Assembly: GCA_015680685.1 (NCBI GenBank)
Contig: MNCI01004480.1
Span: 387,129 to 419,076 of the forward strand
Source: Gnetum montanum
Taxonomy: Eukaryota > Streptophyta > Gnetopsida > Gnetales > Gnetaceae
Direction: 5' to 3'
Length of the DNA stretch: 31,948 bases
Shown here: positions 10,503-21,745 of the stretch, one piece after another
Layout: every line of letters begins with the position of its first letter
Position numbering within the stretch: position 1 is the stretch's first letter
Position numbers and translations under genes: made by a program
The notes under the pieces: model-generated
Seen by the model: the letters and a program-made list of their open reading frames with translations, nothing else
What the model was told of the DNA's origin: nothing
Database searches by the model: none

Positions 10503-11371
10503 AGATGAATCATGGTTTGTCAGGCCCCGATATCAAATACATAATATTAGGTATGCGATATCGTAGCCTAGATACAATATCATATACATGATATCGTGAT
10601 TCCTATGTTAGCCTATAAATATAGCATTTAGGTGCACGGGGAAGAGTCATTAGAGGATTAGAATAGTTAGTCATTAGAAGTCTTGAATCTTTTTGTTAGT
10701 TTTTAGTTCTTTTCCCAAGTGCATGCCCATAGTGTGGTGCTTATAATTGTACAAAACCCTTGTTTGAGTGTGACATACTTGGACACACACACAATTAGCA
10801 ATAAAGATTGAGATTACTTCATCATTGCAGCACTCACTTAGCTTTCATTTGTTTTAATTGTTAGTTATTTATTGTTGTTTTCTTAGTTAATATTTCTTTT
10901 ATCATCATTTACTATTTCTATTATTAACATGGAATGAGTATGTCTTAATCACAAACATTTAATTGTAACTATGTGGTAATCACATAGCATATCAAGTAGT
11001 GCTTTAAGTGATGTGTGCTTGGTAATCCTAGAAGTAGTACACGAAGTCCAAGATGCATACAGATGATTAAGGATGGATGCTCATCGCACTTAGGCTAGTT
11101 TAGATTTTATTTCTTATTACCTATTAGCTTAATCAAGTTATTTCTCATTGTCCTTAGGAGTAGCATAGTAGTAGAAACTCCACCATACACCTCACTCTGG
11201 ACTAAACCATACATGGCAAAGCAAATACTAGTCTAGGTGGGAAGACAGTGAACTACGATCAACCTATAACTATCTAGGTGCCACAACTAGTTCATTCACA
11301 GAGTTCAACTGGATTGCACGTACATATTCATATTTGTATGCTTGAGCATAGGGGTACCTCATCACTCATCA
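10503..11371 (+). repeat. LTR B, 3' LTR of element 1
   Basis: Aligns with LTR A and ends CACTCATCA. Its first base is A where the family has T. A G-rich tract (CATGGGGG, 10492-10500) just upstream is the probable polypurine tract. GATATC-type repeats lie at 10528-10602, TATAAATA at 10614-10621 and AATAAA at 10800-10805. It differs from LTR A at many positions, so the insertion is old. Confidence 0.9.
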
Positions 11372-11376
11372 ACTAT
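11372..11376. other. Right target-site duplication of element 1 (decayed)
   Basis: ACTAT, partner of GCTGT at 2201-2205. Three of five bases match. Confidence 0.45.
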
Positions 11377-11697
11377 CTTCAAAGGAAATTTTAGGAATTG
11401 ACCAAAATTCAACTCCACAATAACCGTGTACATAATCAATTTCTCTTAAATGGCTTGGAGGCATTCAAGTGATAGCGTGAGGTGCTATCCTTGTTCAAGT
11501 GCTTATGGGATCTCTACCTCTCCTTGGGCTAAGTGCTTTGTAGCAAGAGTTTGTTGATGGATGATGAAAGATTGAGCCTCCTACTCTGTGTGTTCAGCTT
11601 GTGAGGTTTGTTTTTCCATTTGACCTTTCCCATAGCCTCTTGGTCTTTTTCTCCCTAGTTGTGAAGGGTCTTGTTTAGGTATTCTCTTCAGGACCAT
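11372..11697 (-). pseudogene. Element 3 aORF, proximal segment
   Basis: The minus-strand start at 11697-11695 (MVLKRIPKQDPSQLGRKRPR) aligns with the MAPERGK start of element 1. It continues with EAQSFIIHQQ, HLTLSLECLQAI and TVIVELNFGQF, matching QSFSIQQ, HLTLSLECIQYI and AVIVELNFGPF of element 1. It then runs into LTR B, where element 1 is inserted. In-frame stops occur. The bases before the ATG read ATTCCAG, an acceptor-like context shared with the relatives. Confidence 0.75.
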
Positions 11698-13770
11698 CTG
11701 GAATCCACAAGGATTTGAGATTATTAAAATATTTACTTATTTTCTTGGTTAGATCAAGTTCTTCTCTTATTATGATTGTAGAGTTAGAAAAATATTCAAA
11801 AAGAAAACCCCTTAATTACTTATAACCCTTCACATTTATCATTGTTGTACTTATTGATGGCTTTAAAATAGTTGGCATGGTCTATTAGGAGAATTATTTA
11901 ATTTTTTCTGGCCTTAGTTGGGCTAATTAACTATAAGGTTTTTATTATCGCTTTGTACTCATCCTTTATGATATATTTCAAGTGTTAGAAATTTTTGGCT
12001 CAAATTTCCAATGATATCACACAATGTGCCCTCTCATGATTGAGTTGAGTGCTTGAGGATCAACTAGGTTTAAGATTTTTGAAAATTAGATCTACGAGAA
12101 CAAAGTTATGAGCATTGGAAGTTAGTGTGTTAGAGATCTAGAAGAAAAAATTGAAAAAATCACTTCTTACAAACTGAGGAATAGAAAAATTTTGCTAACT
12201 TCCATGTGTATATATACTATTTTTTATAAATGCAACATTGTAAATATGATATCGTAGCTACAATGTCATTGAAATTTTTTAAAAAATTTTCATTGCATTT
12301 TGGCAAAAATCAAAAAAAGTCAAATGGAATGTCTTGAAGATGTGAAGCTTATCTAAAGGGTCATAAGGCATGAACAATCCATAATTTTCAAAAATTTAAT
12401 ATTCAAAGTTCATAAAAAAGGAATCTTTGGCAACGAAAGTTTATTAGATGAATAGGAGATGGGCTATGAGTTTTTGAAATATGGATAGATTGCTAGGTGT
12501 TAAGGGAAGTCTTGATTAAGTGTTGATTATTCTGGAAAGCACAAGATGATGTGGAATTGCTTGTCAAGTATGAAATACAAGAGTTATACAAGTGGGTCCT
12601 CCCCAAAGTAGGCTCTAGACCTTAATGCCCTTTTATAACCATGCCTAGAAGTGTCTGTAGGCACTTAAAGATTTGAATGTAAGACATAACTATTAATCAA
12701 AACACACATATTGGTATTATCAAATTGGGAAATATCACTATATTGCACAAAACGATAAGTTATGATTACATATACAATGAGATGAGATGGACTATAGAAG
12801 GGGTAGCTAAAATTTAGATGTGAGGTGTCTTACCATAGGCATAATAAATTCTTGTGTGTAACTGTGATTAGAGAAATTGTTAGCCTTTCTATCTAAGATT
12901 CAAACCAAGTTCAAACCACTTCCAATGACATTGCATTGATTCATCTATGAGATTAATAACCATAAGACTACCATCATTGCAAGGAGTATTACCACTTGGT
13001 GTGTTATTCAAGGGAGGAGTTTATTCATTGCATGCTTTATTTTTCAAATTCCTGAGAAGCTACCTACCTTCAGGCATGGTAACATGTCTTTCTAGTGAGA
13101 CCTCCAGAAATTTATTCTATGCATGCATTTTTTTAACTGTGTTGACCTTACCGGAGGACTACCTTCAGGCATGGGTAACATGTCTTTCCATTGACATGGC
13201 AAGGTAGCACTTATTGTATTCTTACTTCCATTTTTCATTACATCTACAAGGAAATAATACATCCTTGAAAATAGGATAGAATTCATAGTAGTAATTTGAG
13301 AGAATCCACAAATCCCCTTGATGTCACACCCTTTGCATTCCCACTTGGTTCATCACTCTTCTATCTAGTCATAACAATTACAAGTTTATTCTTAGTTTTA
13401 TTATGAAAAGAATATCATTATGGCCATGGTAAGAACCTCTTATTATTAGAATGGATGGATGGATTTTGTGGTCTTGCTATATGGGTAATTGGTCCCTTAT
13501 GATTTGATAATATAGAGAAATCTTCACCTTATTGGAACTACATCTTGCCTTGTTTAATGTGTTTTATTGGAAATTAATAAAATATGTACAAGTAACATGA
13601 AAACAAAGAATGAAAAATTGTAAAAGATATCAAGAATGAAAAAAGATAAAAATATTGGAAAATATAAAAAGAACAAAAACATAGTACAAAATCGAAGAAA
13701 CTATCAAGAAAGTAGAAAATTAAGAAGAAAATAAAAACTTAGCAAGGTACCTACATGTCTAGATGGACAC
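11698..13770 (-). other. Non-coding interval between integrase and aORF, element 3
   Basis: About 2 kb on the minus strand matching the interval of elements 1 and 2 in patches: the T-rich stretch (about 13560-13740), CCATCCATTCTAATAATAAG near 13435-13465, the conserved donor-like segment in two tandem copies (13064-13100 and 13159-13199), and GGGGAGGACCCACTTG near 12593-12610. One GATATC lies at about 12248. No supported ORF; the plus-strand frame at 12947-13207 only crosses the tandem duplication. Confidence 0.7.
13064..13199 (-). repeat. Tandem duplication of the conserved donor-like segment, element 3
   Basis: On the plus strand CTACCTTCAGGCATGG begins at 13064 and again at 13159, each followed by GTAACATGTCTTTC. 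The period is 95 bp. On the coding minus strand each copy ends CTGAAG/GTAG, so two donor-like sites exist. Elements 1 and 2 have one copy. Confidence 0.75.
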
Positions 13771-14640
13771 CTCATGAATATTAGTATTAGTTAATCGAAA
13801 GAGTGAAAAAGTTGAGGATATTTAGAAAAATTTGGTAGATTCCTTGAAAAAGTTAGAATATTCATGATAAGGCTTGATTTGTTGGATGTTTACAAGGATG
13901 GGCTTATGTGGGTTAGACAGGTGATGAATGTGTAAGATGCCTAATGGATACGTCACTTGGATAATATATGGTTCCTTCCAAAGCATTTGAAATTCTTCCT
14001 TTTGTATGACATGAATGGGATTATAATAAAGAATCTTATCTCCTGGTTGTATCAACACTTACCTTATCCATGCAACATGTCTATGTTTGGAGTAGTGTTT
14101 TTGGGCCTCATTACACATGAGTGCTTCTAGCATAGTTTCTTCTAATGGATTCAATTCATTAGATGTTGCTTCTAGGCTAGGCTCAAGTTTAGGTCAAGTT
14201 GATTAGCAGTAGCTAAAGTTTGAGGCTCTGCCTGAATTAGGAGTGTAGGTAGTTTACCATAAAGTAGCTCTTATGTTGAATATCGAATAGGTAATTTTCA
14301 TGTCATCCTATAGGTCCATAGAGCATGATTTAGTTTAGTGCTCCAATCCTTTCTAAACCTACTAATAATTGTGGTTAAAATTCTAGTAATTTCATGGTTA
14401 GTAACTTCTACTTGACCATTGGCTTGGGGATGGTATGGTATGGTCCATTTATGGTTTACCCCAAGTTGTTGCATGAGCGTTTTAAAGATAGCACTGATAA
14501 AATGAGTCCCATTATCTAATATAAGCATTCTCGGTACTCCAAATCTATTCAACACATGTTGAAAAATTGGTTATACAATCTTTGATTGCTTCTACCTCTG
14601 CCCACTTCATGCAGTGATCCATGGTCACTATATGCTTTTC
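13770..14640 (-). pseudogene. Integrase catalytic core and C-terminus, element 3
   Basis: Integrase inserts the element DNA into the host genome. On the minus strand VTMDHCMKWAEVEA gives the first catalytic Asp (codon 14617-14619), MLILDNGTHF the second (in the frame 14298-14555), and ANGQVEVTNHEIT the catalytic Glu, so the DDE triad is still readable. The frame 14298-14555 ends in LNHALWTYRMT. After a gap, 13822-14058 carries the C-terminal segment with PGDKILYYNP and HHLSNPHKPILVNIQQIKPY. The domain is broken into several frames. Confidence 0.88.
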
Positions 14641-14724
14641 CATTGAACATAGGTGTTATGGATCCCATAAAATCAAAATATGAAATGGCTCTAATGGCTA
14701 TATCCATTATTGTGGTCCTTCATT

Positions 14725-14905
14725 TATGGCCATAATTCTTTCATCTTTTTGGCAGCTCTCACAAAATTGTGCAAAGTTATGGACATCTCTAAAAAAGGTA
14801 GGCCAAAAGTAGCTTGCCATCATTAATTTTAGTATCATCCTACATCCTACATAATGGCCTCCACATGAACCTTCATGGGTGTATTGTAAGATTCATTATT
14901 GATTA
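14725..14905 (-). pseudogene. Integrase HHCC zinc-finger region, element 3
   Basis: The minus strand reads THEGSCGGHYVG, then ASYFWPTFFRD and FCESCQK. This gives the two His and the C-x2-C pair of the integrase N-terminal zinc finger, in the usual place between RNase H and the core. Confidence 0.75.
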
Positions 14906-15164
14906 TATTTTGGCACACACCATCTGACTAACCCATCTATAGAAATGTTGTATAGATTTCCATTTATTTCCATGTGCCTCTTTACTTTGTGAAGGAATTG
15001 TTCTTTCTGTTTCTTATTTCACTTACTAGGAAGTTGTTGTGTTGTTAAATAAGTCATATAATCATCAGTCTGTGGCTTTCCTATTAAGTCCATAGCCCAT
15101 ACTATCTTAGTAAACAAATTCTCATCAAGGAATTGATTGAATAATGGTTCTACATGATCCTGGA

Positions 15165-15590
15165 AATTCCATCTTAGTCTTGACAAGTGATCAGCTACAA
15201 CATTTTTTACACCCTTCTTGTCAATGATAGTTATGTTGAATTCTTACAGAATAAAAATCCATCAAATCACCCTAAGATTGACTATTGGTTTGTTCATGAG
15301 AAATCAAATTGCACTATGATCATTATGGACACAAATTTGGTATCCAATCATAGAATGTCAAAATGTTTCAAGCACATACACTACTGCCATGAACTTCTTT
15401 TCTATTATGATGTAGTTCAGTTATGCCCCAATGATGATTCTGCTGGCACAATGTATATAGTATAGTCTCTTTTGGTCATCTAACTATGTCAATACTACAT
15501 TAAGCACATAATATAAAGCATCCATAATAATATGAAAAGGCTTGGACCAATCCAGAGCTTGAAGGATTGATGTCTCCTTAACTTCTATTT
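15165..15590 (-). pseudogene. RNase H region, element 3
   Basis: RNase H removes the RNA strand during reverse transcription. Weak matches on the minus strand include FHIIMDA near 15520-15550 (usual motif IxxDAS), a His/Asp-containing VHNDHSA near 15300 and the closing VADHLSRL near 15175-15205. Order and spacing fit a Ty3/gypsy RNase H between reverse transcriptase and integrase. Several stops interrupt it. Confidence 0.65.
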
Positions 15591-16375
15591 TAAGTTTTCA
15601 AATTCCTTTTCACAAAATTTGGTCCATTCTAAGGATGCATCCTTCTTAGTGAGTTCTATTGGTAGTTTTGAAATATTTGAAAAATTCTTTATAAATCTTC
15701 TATAGTATCCCTTATGACCTAAGAATGATTGAACATCCTTCACTATTTGTGGCCACTTGGTGATATTTTGTATGACTATAATCTTTTCAAGATTTACCTC
15801 TATTTCTTTTTGTGAGACTTTATGTCCTAACACGATCCTATACTAGACCATGAGATGGCTTTTCTACCAATTGAGCTTCAAATTGATCTTTACACATCTC
15901 TCTAATACCTACTCTAAATAGTCTAGTGCCTACTTAAAATCTAGTCCATATTGTGAAAATTCATCCATGAAAACTTCAACATCATTTCCTTTCTGTTTCT
16001 CGAACATACCAAGTACCAGTCTTTAGAAGGTGGTTGGTGCATGACAAAGATCAAAAGGCATTTTCCTATATGCAAATGTTCCCCATGGACTAGTGAACGT
16101 TGTCTTCTATTGGTCTTCAGGTGCAATGTGGATCTAGTTATACCTATTGTACCCATCCAAAAAAATGTAATACTCATGTCCTGCAATAGTATTCAGGACT
16201 TGGTCAACAAACAAAAAATGAAAAAGATCCTTAAATGTAGTAGAGTTTAATAATAAGAAGTCAGTGCACACTCTTCACTTACCCTCCTTCTTTGGAACAA
16301 TTACTAAAGAATTAACCCATTCACTGTCTAAAATGGGATAGATAAATTTGGCCTTTAGCAATTTCTCCACTCTTA
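15585..16375 (-). pseudogene. Reverse transcriptase, element 3
   Basis: Reverse transcriptase copies element RNA into DNA. Reading leftwards on the minus strand: FIYPILDSEWVNSLVIVPKK with RVCTDF (about 16260-16370), YNRYNXIHIAPED, then TFTSPWGTFAYRKMPFDLC, the catalytic-site segment VFMDEFSQYG (MDE codons 15960-15968), and LGHKVSQKEIEVN with VQSFLGHKGYYRRFIKNFS (15585-15833). The family usually has MDDF; here the second Asp is Glu, which would probably harm catalysis. Frames change several times. Confidence 0.88.
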
Positions 16376-17089
16376 CTTGACTACCTTTTTGAGTTTTGGA
16401 TTAAGCATTTTTTTGTGGTTGGCATCATGGTTTTACCACTAGATTGGTGTATATCCAATGTTAACATTTTCTAGGATCAATGCTCGTGCTCTCATCATAG
16501 GACCAAGTGATTTTAGTTGGCCACTTGTTGACTACTTCCAAAAAATTTTTCTTTTCTTCTTCATTCAAGTTGGTGTTAATTATCATTGACTTCTTATTGT
16601 TTAAGAAAGCATATTCTAGTGATGGTGGTAGGGCCTTCAATTCTAATGGTTTTGGCTCTATAGTATCTTGAATCTCTAACTATCCCCAATTTATCTCTTC
16701 CTCTTGACATACTAGTAAATAAGGGTGCCTTCTCCTTATTTGCTCTAACTTGTTAGTTTCTTCTATGTAGGAACTTACAATTTGATTTGTTGGTTCCATG
16801 TATATGTTAGATTCAATTTCTTCATTTGTAATAAGCCACTAGATGACTTCTTCTTGTGTGGCTATCACAGATAGACACTTTTGCACACACATATCTTCTA
16901 TGCATCATTTGCATGTTGTGGTATCTTCTTATTTAATTGCCCATATTCCCTACATTCAATTGCATCCATTATCATTGTATGTGATACATGGAACTTTGGG
17001 TCTTTAGATGATGTTAACTTCATCTTCCTTGGAGATTTGCAAGGACAAATCTCTAATACCAAGCTTAGCATCTATAGTGCTAAGCCAAG

Positions 17090-17380
17090 TCCTTTTCATT
17101 ATAATGAGGAACTATTTCTTATTTTTACCTATATGTATCAACAAAAAATCAATAGTATAGGACTAGCTATTGATGGTAGTGATCACATCATCCACTTATC
17201 CTAGTGGAATTATGATCAACTATTTTGCAAGATCTAACTGAATGTTACTTTTCTTTAATGGTGCTAGATTCTAGGCTTGATACATGTCGTATGATATAAT
17301 ATTTACTCCTAACCTAGAATCTAATGGAGCCTTGCACAATTTCTATCCTACTACTTAAAGGTATACCAAAGGAATCTTTG
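17090..17380 (-). pseudogene. Aspartic protease region, element 3
   Basis: The minus strand reads KLCKAPLDSRLGVNIISYDMYQA and later QLDLAK, IIIPLG and TIDFLLIHIG. This resembles plant Ty3/gypsy proteases (DLGAS...NLM..., LADRS, PxGxxEDV). The active-site DLGAS is altered to DSRLGV, so the catalytic Asp context is lost or shifted. Confidence 0.6.
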
Positions 17381-17559
17381 GATCTTTTCATTTTTGAGGA
17401 AGCACTCCTACCTTAATCTAATGGATAATTATCTGTGTTAGCATGATAGTTGTCACATTGATATTGGATGATGAAGGAAGCTTGTTGTTTCTTGGAGGAT
17501 TAGATGTGGATGAGGTGAAAATATATGTGCCCTCCATTTTTTGAACCATTTCTAGGCTC

Positions 17560-19974
17560 ATTCAGAAAATGATCATTTCCTAGATTATGGTTCATGTGTG
17601 ATTATTTCCTCTTGCATGTTAATTGCCCTAGTTTCATTTTTTTGTTGTAGTTGTGATGGAAATACTCCCTCCATTACAGGTGGTGGCACTAGCAAGAAAA
17701 GATTAGAAGATGGACCCATTGAATCGACTGCTTGTGGATGCACATATAGGTTAGAATTCATCCTCAGACGTATTGCCCTATGGTATTTAGGTGGAGAGTA
17801 TTACGGAGTCTAACCCACTGCATTCCCTAGATAAATCACACATTGGACATAGTATCCATAAGGATCTAGTTGCCGATATGGGTACTACTATCATGGTGAT
17901 GGCATGGCCCATGATTATGGTTCTACCATTGCTAATGAAATTACTCCTATGGCTATGGATAAGCTTCACTAGGTTAGTACATTGATTGGAAGGCTTGCTA
18001 GTAGTTACCTTTAGGATAAGGTAACCATTTGGGCATTTTCTTCTTGATAAACTTGGAATTAAGTGTGTATGTCCCTATTTCTTGTAAATGTATCATCACA
18101 TGACAACATTCCTTAGGATGTTCATATTGGCACACTACATATCCTTCCACATCCTTGGAGCTTGTATTTGAACGTTTGGCCATTGAAGCCACTTTTCCTT
18201 TTTGTCCAAAATCTCTCTTCTTCTTTTTGTCCTTGCCCTTACTAAAGGCTTTCTTAGTTCTTTCCTCCACAATTTTTAGAGTTGTTACAAACTTTTCATC
18301 TATCGAATCCCACATCTTTTCCACCTTGGTCACTATATCAATGATAGATTTTTGAATAGGTAATGTCTTCTTTTGAATCACCTGGTCCAAGGTTTTTTGT
18401 TCTTCTTGATCACATACTCTTACATCTCTTTTATGAATAGATGAATCTCTATTGTACTCTTTAGCTAACTCTCACTTCTTTAGTTCACCATCCTCCTTTG
18501 CCACTTTATTAATAAGTCTTTCAATCTAATGGATAAACATCTCTGATAATCTACCTTGGGAATAGACCCCAAGATTCTCTCTAGTCTTGTTTTTGAGCCC
18601 ATTGATAGTGTGCCTAAGTTGCTCCCTTTGGAAAAATCCATGGCATGGATACCTATGTAATATTGACTAGTATCAGCCCATTGTTACATCAAGGGATTCA
18701 TGGATTCCTTGCTTCCATCCTTGGATTTGTATTCAAAGATTAGACACCTAGGAATAGGTTTGTATTTATCATTAAAAAGTTCTAGCATGGGACACCATCT
18801 CCTAATTGATTCTAGTTATAGTAATCTAGACTAGTTTTAAGCCTCTTTAACAAGTGTCCTTGTGAACAACTTCAATTTCTGCTAGTCACTTTGTATGTTT
18901 TGTAGGGCGTAGGCATCATGGAATACTTGAAGGTGGTGTTGTGGACCAACATTGTAACTAACCTCAAATCTATGCATGTTATTCATGTCTAGCTACTTAA
19001 TGCAACTATTCCTTACATGTCTAGTTTTGATGTAGATAACTTCCTTAAGATTGATCATGCTACAAGTTATCAATAGGGGCTCATCATAGTGATTGGGTTC
19101 ATAAGCTCTATTATAGTAGTATCGCTATTCATGCTCATACTTTTGTCTATCTTCAGGTCTATCCCTATGTCTTCTTAGTTCATACTCTTCATCTTTCTCA
19201 TGAGCATGTCTTGGGCAATGGTCATAGCAATCATGAGTCCTTCATCCTTTCCTATCATAGTCTCAGTACCTTTATCCCCTTTTGTCAGAGTCCACTAAAG
19301 ATTGTAAGAATGAAGATGAAGTAGTGGGATAATGATGTCATCTTGTTTTCCTTCTATGATTCTTATGTTCTTTCTTTTGGGATCTAGTAGAAGCTTTGGA
19401 CCTTGATTCGTACTTGTACTTAGAGTTTGTTGCTTCACTTCTAGGTTTCTCTACTAAGGTTGAATGAAACTACACTTTGACAAGTTCTTTAAGTCAAATG
19501 ATAGGCATTTTGAAATGGACTTCATGATTCTTGTAAAATTTTTCAACTATAAATGCAGCTTCATTAAGCTCTCCTAGGACACTAGAAGAGTTGATCTACT
19601 TTCCTTTGTTCTACACATGTTTAGTTTCCATTGTAGCATCCCTTTGTAGTTGCTTTTCTATGGGTTGGTAGGGCCTCATCATGTGTCACATGGTACCCTT
19701 CTTGTGCTGGACTAAGATTCATTCTATTTAGAGCTATTTGAAACATGATGAGCATTGAACGCTCTAGGGGTAAAATAATGTTATCTTATAGGTCTATCCA
19801 TCTTAGCTACCTATCTTGGTGAAAGATGAAGGTAAAATTAGGATAGTAAGGATCATAGTGAGCGTATGAAATCCTTGCTTACATTAGCATACTCTAGTCT
19901 TTTTCTTCATCAGTTTTATCGATGCCCCATTTTAGTTCTTTGGCAGGTGATGATGTTTCTTTGGTTGAAGCCAT
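17560..19974 (-). pseudogene. gag remnant of element 3
   Basis: The minus-strand start ATG at 19974-19972 (MASTKETSSPAKELKWG) follows the primer-binding site by about 130 bases. The core (about 18500-18950) reads LDVTMGXY, HGFFQREQLRHTINGLKNKTRENLG and matches the DMALERYY and MDGLHNETRETLG region of element 1. An open stretch at 17998-18390 covers the basic region (KAFSKGKDKKKKRDFG) and the knuckle region VVCQYEHPKECC; compared with the C-x2-C-x3-H-x4-C of element 1 the first Cys is replaced by Tyr. A Pro/Ser/Tyr-rich tail follows to about 17560. The end point is approximate. Confidence 0.72.
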
Positions 19975-20100
19975 GTTATATTTGTGTTTCTTGGTTAAGT
20001 GTGTATGTTTTAGAATTAGTTGAGGATTATGAATTTTATCATTTTGATTTTTAAATACAAAGAACTTTGTAAAATAAATTAGTTAGCATACATTAACACA

Positions 20101-20118
20101 TCCCCAACAACAATGCCA
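20101..20118 (-). other. Primer-binding site of element 3
   Basis: The minus strand reads TGGCATTGTTGTTGGGGA, one base after the LTR end CTCATCA. It is the same type as in elements 1 and 2 and fixes the minus-strand orientation. Confidence 0.75.
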
Positions 20119-20119
20119 A

Positions 20120-20998
20120 TGATGAGTGGTGGAGCAATCCAACACCCAACCATACAAGTCATGAGTGTTCATGCATGACCTGATTGTAATCCATAGATGC
20201 TCAATGTAGTTATGTTAGTAATTGAATTAAGCTCGTGATCATTGTCTTCCCACTTCAAGCTAGTGAAGCCTAAGTGTATGGTTTAGCTTGTAGTGAGGCA
20301 TATGATAGCTGATGTTGATTGACCCATTTTACTCCTACTTGTAGACATAATGAGATGAAAGTAGATACTAACTCTAAGTAATAATAAGTAAGTAAATCTA
20401 TTCTATCCTACAATGATGGATAACTATTCCTAATTTACTGGACATGTCTTGGGCTTATGTAATCATCACTAGGATTACCAAGTATTCTGCTATTTGGCAG
20501 ACCAAGTGATAATACTGTTGGGATTACCAAATGATCACACTTAATGCTAAAAATCAATCATATCCATTCCTCTTACTATTAACAAGTGAAAATAAAGTGT
20601 TCAAGAAGAGAATAGTATTAAGCTATGAAAACAATACACATTATGCTAAGTAAACATAAGAAAATAAGCGATGTTGCAATGATGGGAAATAGTATCAATC
20701 ATTATTTGTATCACAACCTATGCCCAAGTACAACTTGCTCAAATAAAGATTCTATTTAACTATGACACATCATAATGTAAGTATATACTATTGCTAAGTG
20801 TAACTCTAAGAGTTGAAATTGCAAGGGTTTTGTTATGATGGGAATGAAAAGTTATCAGATCATGTGCCCAAGTGTCATATTTATAGGGTTGCATACATTC
20901 CAAGACATCATATCAACAATGAAATAGCATGTGCCACGACATCATATCAACAACATTTTAACTACAATATTGTATCAAAATAAAATTTATCTTCATCA
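20120..20998 (-). repeat. 5' LTR of element 3
   Basis: On the minus strand it starts TGATGAAG at 20998 and ends CACTCATCA at 20120, the same termini as LTRs A-D. It has a TATA box TATAAATA (20885 to 20878) and a U3 repeat of a different unit (20900-20953). Internal similarity to LTRs A-D is patchy (for example the GGTACC-lacking tail and the AGACTAA...CCATACACTTAG segment), so it is an older or divergent branch. Confidence 0.8.
20900..20953 (-). repeat. Two-copy direct repeat in the element 3 LTR
   Basis: CCAAGACATCATATCAACAA at 20900-20919 and CCACGACATCATATCAACAA at 20934-20953 differ at one base; the period is 34 bp. They lie just upstream of the TATA box in the element's orientation, the same place as the GATATC array of LTRs A-D. 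Confidence 0.85.
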
Positions 20999-21745
20999 AG
21001 TTGGTAGCAAATTCATGTTGGAAATTTGATCCTAACCTATATACCATGCTTCACTATTTTAAGCAATAACATGGTTTAACTTAAAACTTTGAGGGAGATA
21101 GCATACTAGCTATGAAATAGATGAGTTCACTTATCTCCATGTAACAATTCATTAGGAAAATTAAATTTTAGATTATCCTTGACATACACATAGGGGTGTA
21201 GTGTTACAATACTATCCTTCAAAACACTTCACAACACCACTTAAGAGTCCAAAGTTACCTAGGAAAGGAGGGTATACTGAAGGTAGATTACACCTCAATG
21301 ATCACAATACTTACGAACATAATAAAAGTCATAACAACTATTAGAGATTAGTTAGAAACCTAGCAAGAATGCCTTAGGCAAGGTGCATGCATAAAGGCAT
21401 AGGACATATATACCCATGAATGTACACACATGTGACACAACACAACACAAGACAACATGATATAAGATCTTGTAATAATAGAACAATGATTAATCTTAAG
21501 CTATGCACAACTAGCACTACACACCACTCCATAGAGAAGGGAAATGGTCCAAGGCAAAGGGGCCAAAGCCTCCCAACAAGCTTACATATCCTTGTGACAC
21601 AATTTATAAGGAATGAAGGCCATATAGTTCTATGGGGTGTTATTGATGGTTAAGATTGAAAGAAACCAAGAAGAATCACTACACTCCTCCACCTCCATTA
21701 CAAAGGGAAATAACCTTTGGACCACCAATATAGCATGCTTTCTTG
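20999..21745. other. AT-rich unassigned sequence
   Basis: Flank of element 3. The ORFs at 21420-21653 and 21637-21831 show no domain or codon pattern I recognise, and I find no LTR or transposon terminus. It may be older host or degraded repeat DNA. Confidence 0.5.

Larger units (their letters stand above)
2206..11371 (+). mobile_element. Element 1: pol-less Ty3/gypsy LTR retrotransposon, nested in element 3
   Basis: A 9.17-kb element: LTR A (2206-3039), primer-binding site, gag remnant (3180-5523), about 2 kb of non-coding DNA, aORF remnant (7545-10314), polypurine-like CATGGGGG and LTR B (10503-11371). No protease, reverse transcriptase, RNase H or integrase motif is present between gag and aORF. 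On both sides the flanking minus-strand sequence is element 3 aORF: the TVIVELNFG motif lies just right of LTR B and SSGEWYL lies just left of LTR A. Element 1 therefore inserted into element 3 after element 3 was in place. Many stop codons mark it as old. Confidence 0.88.
11372..20998 (-). mobile_element. Element 3: Ty3/gypsy element with pol, minus strand (main part)
   Basis: Read on the minus strand from right to left: 5' LTR (20120-20998), primer-binding site (20101-20118), gag (from 19974), protease, reverse transcriptase, RNase H, integrase (to about 13770), a non-coding interval, and the beginning of the aORF (11697 to 11372). The aORF continues at 2205 beyond element 1, and the 3' LTR is outside the window. 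It shares gag, interval and aORF with elements 1 and 2 but still has pol, so it represents the autonomous form of the family. It is decayed throughout and unlikely to be active. Confidence 0.85.

Noticed and set aside
12947-13207. Plus-strand ORF of 86 residues with an internal repeat
   Set aside because: The repeat in the translation is caused by the 95-bp DNA duplication of the element 3 non-coding interval, and the element is on the minus strand.
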